Assembly (NCBI GenBank): GCA_018969885.1
Contig: JAGWXN010000135.1
Location: forward strand, 1 to 8,769
Direction of reading: 5' to 3'
DNA length: 8,769 bases
Source: Betaproteobacteria bacterium
GTDB lineage: Bacteria; Pseudomonadota; Gammaproteobacteria; Burkholderiales; Burkholderiaceae
Made by a program: the position numbers and the translations under genes. Positions 7,158 to 8,769 of this stretch are shown here, in pieces. The number at the start of each line of letters is the position of its first letter. Position 1 is the first letter of the stretch. The notes below the pieces were generated by a model, which did not search any database, had not been told where the DNA came from, and was given only the letters and a program-made list of their open reading frames with translations.

Positions 7158-8126
7158 ATGCCCCAAGCGATTCAAATTGAGAAAGCTGGCCCAGCCGAGA
7201 ACATGAAGCTGGTTGATGTCAAGCTCGGCGCGCCCGGCAAGGGCGAGGCGCAGGTTGAGCACCATGCGATCGGCCTCAACTACATCGACGTCTATTTCCG
7301 TAGCGGCCTCTATCCCCAGTCCATGCCTGCGGGCGTCGGGCAGGAAGGCGCGGGGATCGTCACCGCCGTGGGCGAGGGCGTCACGCACGTGAAACCCGGC
7401 GACCGCGTCGCCTACTGCGGCGGGCCCCCGGGGTCGTATTGCACGGCGCGCAACATGCCTGCGCACACGCTGGTGAAACTGCCGAAGTCGATCAGCTTCG
7501 AAACCGGCGCTGCAATGATGCTCAAGGGCATGACGGTTCAGTATCTGCTCCGCCGTACCTACAAGGTCCAGAAGGGCCAGACGATCCTGTTTCATGCTGC
7601 TGCGGGCGGCGTGGGCCTCATTGCCATGCAGTGGGCGAAGGCGCTTGGCGTCAAAGTGATCGGCACGGTCGGGTCCAAGGATAAAGCCGACCTTGCGCGC
7701 AGTTTCGGCTGTGATCACACGGTGCTCTATCGCGAGGAAAACATCGTTGAGCGGGTACGCGAGATCACCAAAGGTGCGATGGTCCCTGTGGTCTACGATT
7801 CAGTGGGCAAGGACACCTATCAGGCGTCGCTCGACTGTCTGCAGCCCTTCGGTTTGATGGTGAACTTTGGCAACGCCTCCGGCCCGGTACCACCCCTTGC
7901 GCTGACCGCGCTGAAGGGTTCGCTCTACATCACCCGGCCCTCGCTGATGGCGCACATGGTGAGCCGTTCCAATATCGAAGAGATCGCGGGCGACCTGTTC
8001 AAGATGGTGGCGAGCGGCAAGGTGCGGATTCCGATCGATCAGCGTTACAAGCTCTCGGAAGCGGTGAAGGCGCATAACGACCTCGAGTCCCGCCGCACCA
8101 CCGGCTGCACCATTCTGCTGCCCTGA
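7158..8126 (+). CDS. qorA: NADPH:quinone oxidoreductase (QorA-like, zinc-free MDR family)
   Basis: Medium-chain dehydrogenase/reductase of the zeta-crystallin/QOR type, 322 residues, expected to reduce quinones with NADPH in the cytosol. Residues 1-115 form the GroES-like domain, with AIGLNYIDVYFRSGLYP (37-53) and the GQEGAGIVTAVGEGVTHV segment (61-78). The Rossmann domain carries LFHAAAGGVGLIAMQWAKAL (144-163), with the nucleotide-binding AAAGGVG at 147-153. VVYDSVGKDTYQASLDCLQ (211-229) and GSLYITRPSL (254-263) align closely with E. coli QorA. The cysteine cluster that binds structural zinc in alcohol dehydrogenases is absent, as expected for QOR. Substrate preference cannot be read from sequence. 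It is preceded by a strong ribosome binding site and followed after 11 bp by tcdA on the same strand, with no terminator between them, so the two may be cotranscribed. Confidence 0.94.
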   Translation: MPQAIQIEKAGPAENMKLVDVKLGAPGKGEAQVEHHAIGLNYIDVYFRSGLYPQSMPAGVGQEGAGIVTAVGEGVTHVKPGDRVAYCGGPPGSYCTARNMPAHTLVKLPKSISFETGAAMMLKGMTVQYLLRRTYKVQKGQTILFHAAAGGVGLIAMQWAKALGVKVIGTVGSKDKADLARSFGCDHTVLYREENIVERVREITKGAMVPVVYDSVGKDTYQASLDCLQPFGLMVNFGNASGPVPPLALTALKGSLYITRPSLMAHMVSRSNIEEIAGDLFKMVASGKVRIPIDQRYKLSEAVKAHNDLESRRTTGCTILLP

Positions 8127-8137
8127 GCTATCTGACG

Positions 8138-8769
8138 GTGTCCGAGGCCTCGCCTGCCTGCCCTTCGGGCGAGCCCGGACGCTCCTCAGTCAATGAGCGC
8201 CGCTTCGGCGGCATGGCCCGTCTGTTTGGTGAGGCGGGCTGCTCAAAGCTTGCAGCGGCACATGTCTGCGTCGTGGGCATTGGCGGAGTGGGATCCTGGA
8301 GCGCGGAGGCACTTGCGCGAAGCGGTGTCGGCCGGCTCACGCTGATCGACCTCGATCACGTGGCCGAGTCCAACATCAACCGGCAGGTGCATGCACTGGG
8401 AAGCACGCTGGGTGCGGCGAAAATCGAGGTGATGCGCGGGCGTATCGCTGATATCTCGCCCGACTGCTCGGTTGCGCTGATTGATGACTTCATTACCGCT
8501 GAAAATGCAGCCGCGCTCATTCCGGCTGATGCGTGGCTGATCGATGCCATTGACCAGCCGCGGGCTAAGGCTGCGATGATCGCGCTCGCGCGGGCTCGAC
8601 GGCAGTCGGTGGTGGTATGTGGCGCGGCCGGCGCGCGCACCGATCCGCTCGCGCTCGAGCGCGAAGACCTCGCGCTCACTCGGGGTGACGCACTCCTCGC
8701 TTCGGTGCGCGCCCGTCTGCGTAGAGATCATGCTTTTCCGCGTGAAGCCGGTCGCCGCTTTGGCGTGAC
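8138..8769 (+). CDS. tcdA: tRNA threonylcarbamoyladenosine dehydratase TcdA (partial, C-terminus outside window)
   Basis: E1-like ThiF/MoeB-fold enzyme of the TcdA (CsdL/YgdL) family. It uses ATP to dehydrate t6A37 of ANN-decoding tRNAs to the cyclic form ct6A. I read 210 codons with no stop before the window ends; E. coli TcdA has about 268 residues, so roughly 50-60 are missing. The ERRFGGMARLFGEAG block is the family N-terminus. VVGIGGVGSWSAEALARSG is the ATP-binding glycine loop, then LTLIDLD and SNINRQVHALGSTLGAAK (the conserved NRQ segment), and IDAIDQPRAKAAMI. GTG at 8138 is the start that keeps the RFGG block and avoids overlap with qorA. The ATG at 8213 falls after RFGG and would remove it, so I rejected it. 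The ribosome binding site is weak. The 21 or so residues before RFGG are unconserved and somewhat longer than in E. coli. Confidence 0.9.
   Translation, partial: MSEASPACPSGEPGRSSVNERRFGGMARLFGEAGCSKLAAAHVCVVGIGGVGSWSAEALARSGVGRLTLIDLDHVAESNINRQVHALGSTLGAAKIEVMRGRIADISPDCSVALIDDFITAENAAALIPADAWLIDAIDQPRAKAAMIALARARRQSVVVCGAAGARTDPLALEREDLALTRGDALLASVRARLRRDHAFPREAGRRFGV

Noticed and set aside
7032..7718. Minus-strand open frame of 228 codons spanning the intergenic region and the 5' half of qorA
   Set aside because: It is antisense to a well-conserved QorA, its translation has no recognisable motif, and it would run through the yebC promoter region.
8160..8170. GC-rich hairpin as a terminator after qorA
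   Set aside because: The stem is only four base pairs, no T-run follows, and it lies within the tcdA reading frame, so it is not a credible intrinsic terminator.
1..8769. Search for a defence system, prophage, CRISPR array, insertion sequence or biosynthetic cluster
   Set aside because: All coding space is taken by recognisable core genes with intact frames. I saw no direct repeat/spacer array, transposase, integrase, terminal inverted repeats or tRNA edge.

Overview
The window is G+C-rich chromosomal DNA, well above 60% by eye. Almost every base is coding, with short gaps and stop/start overlaps. Protein matches and gene order point to a betaproteobacterium, most likely of the order Burkholderiales. 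The order yebC-purD-hemF-nadD-rsfS-rlmH-maf-rng is the arrangement I know from Burkholderia, Ralstonia and Bordetella relatives. I cannot name a genus. I see no mobile element, CRISPR array, rRNA, tRNA or integration scar.

Layout. Positions 1-7002 are one leftward (minus-strand) run of eight genes. In transcription order they are yebC, purD, hemF, nadD, rsfS, rlmH, maf and rng, with rng leaving the window just short of its C-terminus. Gaps are 48 and 54 bp at the front of the run. After that the genes are tightly packed: a 4-base ATGA overlap (hemF/nadD), 14 bp, 3 bp, 4 bp, and a second ATGA overlap (maf/rng). A 155-bp divergent intergenic region (7003-7157) separates this run from a rightward pair, qorA and tcdA, the latter truncated by the window end.

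How the genes fit together. The leftward run is a housekeeping cluster. YebC (translation of difficult nascent chains), RsfS (50S silencing), RlmH (23S rRNA pseudouridine methylation) and RNase G (rRNA 5'-end maturation and mRNA decay) all act on the ribosome or RNA. PurD (purines), NadD (NAD), HemF (heme) and Maf (nucleotide sanitation) supply or police small molecules. The rightward pair is an NADPH:quinone reductase and a tRNA ct6A37-forming E1-like enzyme.

The one clear departure from textbook form is in rsfS. Its conserved domain of about 115 residues is followed by a basic, Lys-Arg/Ala/Ser/Pro-rich tail of about 135 residues, partly built from 33-bp tandem repeats and resembling histone H1-like or AlgP-like tails. 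Apart from that I read the window as ordinary core genome and did not find a novel multi-gene system.
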